NCBI GenBank assembly: GCA_007121695.1
Contig: SKKC01000365.1
Location: 1-7,512, forward strand
Direction of reading: 5' to 3'
DNA length: 7,512 nt
Source: Spirochaetales bacterium
GTDB lineage: Bacteria > Spirochaetota > Spirochaetia > DSM-27196 > SKKC01
The number at the start of each line of letters is the position of its first letter. The stretch's first letter is position 1. Positions 5,720 to 7,512 of this stretch are shown here, piece after piece. The translations under genes and the position numbers were made by a program. The notes beneath the pieces were generated by a model. That model was given only the letters and a program-made list of their open reading frames with translations. It was not told the origin of the DNA and ran no database searches.

Positions 5720-6763
5720 TCAGTCCTCCGAAACTGCATCTATCTGTGTCAGTTCGATAATCTCTGTCCGACGATCAAGGTGCTGTTCGTCGACGGTCGA
5801 GCTCACTGTGTACCTGGCAGAGAACCCCTGCACCTCACCAATGCGCTGTGGTGAAAGCCCTTCCGACGTCAGTGCCTCGGCGACGACTTCTGCCCGTCGC
5901 AGCGAAAGCTGCGCCCTGCCGTCCGCGGTGCCGGCCTGCGCGGTATGTCCTTCGATGTCGACGATCGTATCTGTCTGCAGCAGCACTTCGACCGCTTCAC
6001 TGACCACGCTCCGACCGGCCGGTGTCAGTTCGGCGCTCTCCGGATTGAAGTAAATCGTCCAGGTAGTCGTCTCCGTGACAGGAATACCGGGGTCTGCTTC
6101 AGGGGGAGGCTCGTCGGCGGGATCAGTATGCGTCGGCGGCGGGGCCTCTTCGGATAGAGGAACCTCGTCGGCTGGCGGGGCCTGTGGTACCGGCGTCGTC
6201 GGTTCGACTGGTGCAGCCTGTTCGACTGGTGCAGCCGGTTCGACGGACGGCGGCGGCTCAGCTGGCAGCGCCGGAGGTTCCGCTGGTGGAGTCCGTTCGT
6301 CCGGTAGGGCCTGCACTACCGGAGGCGTCTGCCCGACCCGTGCGGGTGTCCGGCCTGAGGCAGCAATATACCAGTAGGCACTTCCGGCGAGTGCACTCAG
6401 AAGCAGCAGTACAAGCAGCGCTCGAATAAGAATCGGCGCAAGTACGTACCTGGTAACGGGAACTGTAGCCTCTCCTGCGGGGGTGCCGTCGGCGTGCAGC
6501 CGCAGCCGCAGGCGGGTGAACCCGAGGACCTTACCGGTCAGGTTCATGGCGACCGGTCGCGACGTTCGCACCGGCAAGTCACGGACGTCGAACACATGCA
6601 ACGGGCTCACCCTGCTCTGACGAACCGCAGCAATCCTGACCAGCGCCCGCGTCTGATCGGGCAACATCGGAGTTACCGTAACTGAACCAGCGGCATTCCG
6701 CTTCGCCGCGACGAAGGGCACATAGCGGGTATTCTCTATTTCCACCTGGAATGAAACGGACAT
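5720..6763 (-). CDS. Inner-membrane-anchored protein with periplasmic OmpA/MotB-like domain
   Basis: A 347-aa protein in four parts. Residues 1-106 form a beta-rich domain without a signal peptide. Residues 107-134 are one transmembrane helix (strongly Leu/Ala-rich). Residues 140-228 are a Pro/Glu/Ala-rich linker containing PVEQAA-type hexapeptides. Residues 233-340 are an OmpA C-terminal-like domain: TIYFNPESAELTPAG (236-250), VDIEGHTAQAGT (268-279), LSLRRAEVVAEAL (286-298), and LDRRTEI (329-335) at the usual NRRVEI place. The topology resembles MotB: N-terminus in the cytoplasm, linker and OmpA domain in the periplasm binding or approaching peptidoglycan. The usual GHTD aspartate is Ala275, while the paired arginine (Arg290) is retained. 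The N-terminal domain matches no family I can name. GGGGA 6 nt before the ATG supports the start. It is first gene of a four-gene cluster and diverges from a membrane-protein gene. Confidence 0.88.
   Translation of the reverse strand: MSVSFQVEIENTRYVPFVAAKRNAAGSVTVTPMLPDQTRALVRIAAVRQSRVSPLHVFDVRDLPVRTSRPVAMNLTGKVLGFTRLRLRLHADGTPAGEATVPVTRYVLAPILIRALLVLLLLSALAGSAYWYIAASGRTPARVGQTPPVVQALPDERTPPAEPPALPAEPPPSVEPAAPVEQAAPVEPTTPVPQAPPADEVPLSEEAPPPTHTDPADEPPPEADPGIPVTETTTWTIYFNPESAELTPAGRSVVSEAVEVLLQTDTIVDIEGHTAQAGTADGRAQLSLRRAEVVAEALTSEGLSPQRIGEVQGFSARYTVSSTVDEQHLDRRTEIIELTQIDAVSED
5724..5729 (-). promoter_or_regulatory. Ribosome binding site of the amidase gene
   Basis: GGAGGA on the minus strand, inside the last codons of the OmpA-like gene, 10 nt before the ATG at 5713. 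It is the best Shine-Dalgarno near this gene and supports the long N-terminus despite its unusual Arg-rich composition. Confidence 0.6.
6203..6244. repeat. 18-bp tandem repeat encoding hexapeptides in the Pro-rich linker
   Basis: Two copies of an 18-bp unit (6203-6220 and 6221-6238) differ at one base, followed by a 6-bp partial copy (6239-6244). On the minus strand the unit encodes PVEQAA-like hexapeptides, in frame, so copy-number change would lengthen or shorten the linker of the OmpA-like protein by six residues without a frameshift. Confidence 0.85.
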
Positions 6764-6848
6764 TGTTTTCCCCGACTGCAGTGTATCTTATCACTGAACA
6801 AAGGGACAGTCGTACTTGAGCTGCACGCGCCCGGACTGCTACCGTCCT
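6764..6848. promoter_or_regulatory. Divergent intergenic region between OmpA-like and DUF4129-like genes
   Basis: An 85-bp gap between genes facing away from each other, so promoters for both directions should lie here or inside the 5' ends. Candidates are weak: TATCTT at 6784-6789 on the plus strand (4 of 6, with TTGTTT at 6763-6768 and a short 15-bp spacer) and TAAGAT on the minus strand nearby (4 of 6, no clear -35). AGTG (6780-6783) and CACT (6792-6795) form a short imperfect inverted repeat over these candidates and could be an operator. No terminator is visible. Confidence 0.4.
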
Positions 6849-7512
6849 ATGGTTATGAAGCGCACCGGCACCCTTCTGCTGCTCACAGTATTTGCGCTCC
6901 TGTTCGCGGGCAGCCTTGACAGAATTTCGTTTCACGAAGGTTACAGACTCGACACGAGCGGGCTCGACGGTGCTGTTCAGGGAGGTGGGAGCCTGGAAGG
7001 CGACCATCGTGCGTTCATGCTCGTTCTCTGGACGGGAGTCGCTGCGGCAGCAGTGAGCATCGTTATATCGCTATTCACCGCCGATGGACGAAAACGCCTT
7101 CTGTTGGCGACCGCGCTGGTCGTTGGAGCCGTGTTCCTGCTCGGTCTGATTGCGGAACGCATGCCGGAACTGTCTCCGCCACTCGCAGAGCGCGACGAAG
7201 AACTGGACCCGACCGCAGGCAGCGGGCTGGGAGCCCTGGACCCGACTCAGGACATCAGCCGCGAACCACGCCCGGAACCCGGCGACGCCCCGGCGGCACT
7301 CGGCTACGCGCTATCCGCGGTGCTCGCAATCGCAGCTGCCGTCATTGTATATCGCACGACGATGCGCCGTACCGACGAGCACGGGGAGTCGCGTGAGACG
7401 CCTGACGCTGCGGACGAGCTCGCGGGCTGGGCCCGACGAACGCGAGAGCAGCTCGGCTCTCACGACCTGTCTCTGGATGCCGTACAGCACGCCTACTTTG
7501 ACCTCGAATCGA
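6849..7512 (+). CDS. Multi-pass membrane protein, possible DUF4129-type; 3' end outside window
   Basis: The first 221 residues are visible and the frame is open to the right edge. Hydrophobic helices lie at about 6-22 (signal-like, after MVMKRTG), 56-76, 83-102 and 150-168. A Pro/Asp/Glu-rich extracytoplasmic segment (104-148) precedes the last helix. After it a basic-acidic stretch leads into ELAGWARRTREQLGS (190-204) and AVQHAYFDLES (211-221), which resembles the start of the C-terminal helical region of DUF4129 proteins. Such proteins commonly accompany MoxR ATPase and DUF58 genes, so such a cluster may continue to the right; this is inference. Start choice is uncertain: ATG 6849 and ATG 6855 share the frame and neither has a Shine-Dalgarno, while TTG at 6816 has AAGGGA 9 nt upstream and would add 11 residues. 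Confidence 0.75.
   Translation, partial: MVMKRTGTLLLLTVFALLFAGSLDRISFHEGYRLDTSGLDGAVQGGGSLEGDHRAFMLVLWTGVAAAAVSIVISLFTADGRKRLLLATALVVGAVFLLGLIAERMPELSPPLAERDEELDPTAGSGLGALDPTQDISREPRPEPGDAPAALGYALSAVLAIAAAVIVYRTTMRRTDEHGESRETPDAADELAGWARRTREQLGSHDLSLDAVQHAYFDLES

Noticed and set aside
6075..6377. Gly/Ser-rich plus-strand frame resembling a low-complexity secreted protein
   Set aside because: It is the complement of the Pro/Glu/Ala-rich linker of the OmpA-like protein; the composition follows from the repeat, not from a gene.
6833..6847. Small hairpin GGAC...GTCC just before the plus-strand start
   Set aside because: Only four base pairs with a seven-base loop and no U-tract; too weak to call a terminator or regulatory structure.

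Overview
This GC-rich window (roughly 57-60% GC by eye) reads as a compact bacterial chromosome segment. Eight genes lie on the minus strand and one partial gene diverges on the plus strand at the right end. The likeliest source is a free-living spirochaete. The main hint is the OmpA-like domain, which carries a GHTA-type motif that I associate with spirochaete OmpA homologues. This assignment is tentative. I see no mobile element, CRISPR array, tRNA, rRNA or sign of recent transfer.

Layout, following minus-strand transcription from right to left. An 85-bp divergent intergenic region (6764-6848) separates two membrane-protein genes. To its right, on the plus strand, is the 5' part of a four-helix membrane protein whose end resembles the start of a DUF4129-type domain. 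To its left is a tight four-gene cluster with gaps of 6, 3 and 6 nt. It encodes an inner-membrane-anchored OmpA-like protein (6763-5720), an amidase-signature hydrolase (5713-4016), an unrecognised 180-aa protein (4012-3470) and a zinc-free MDR/quinone-oxidoreductase-like enzyme (3463-2519).

After a 43-nt gap with a plausible promoter comes a second cluster of three genes joined by two 4-nt overlaps (GTGA, then ATGA). These are a thioredoxin-fold protein with a single active-site cysteine (WCPDW), a small HTH-like protein with two membrane helices, and a class I SAM-dependent methyltransferase. Finally, 21 nt further on, a malic enzyme gene begins and runs off the left edge. It sits directly behind a perfect extended -10 promoter (TGCTATAAT).

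The functions do not form an obvious pathway, so the window looks like core or housekeeping territory rather than a defence or mobile island. The most interesting points are these: two genes whose promoters predict nearly leaderless mRNAs with the same geometry and no Shine-Dalgarno; an OmpA domain lacking the aspartate that normally contacts diaminopimelate, which would fit ornithine-type spirochaete peptidoglycan; an unusual cytoplasmic N-domain on that protein; and the translationally coupled thioredoxin / HTH-membrane / methyltransferase trio.
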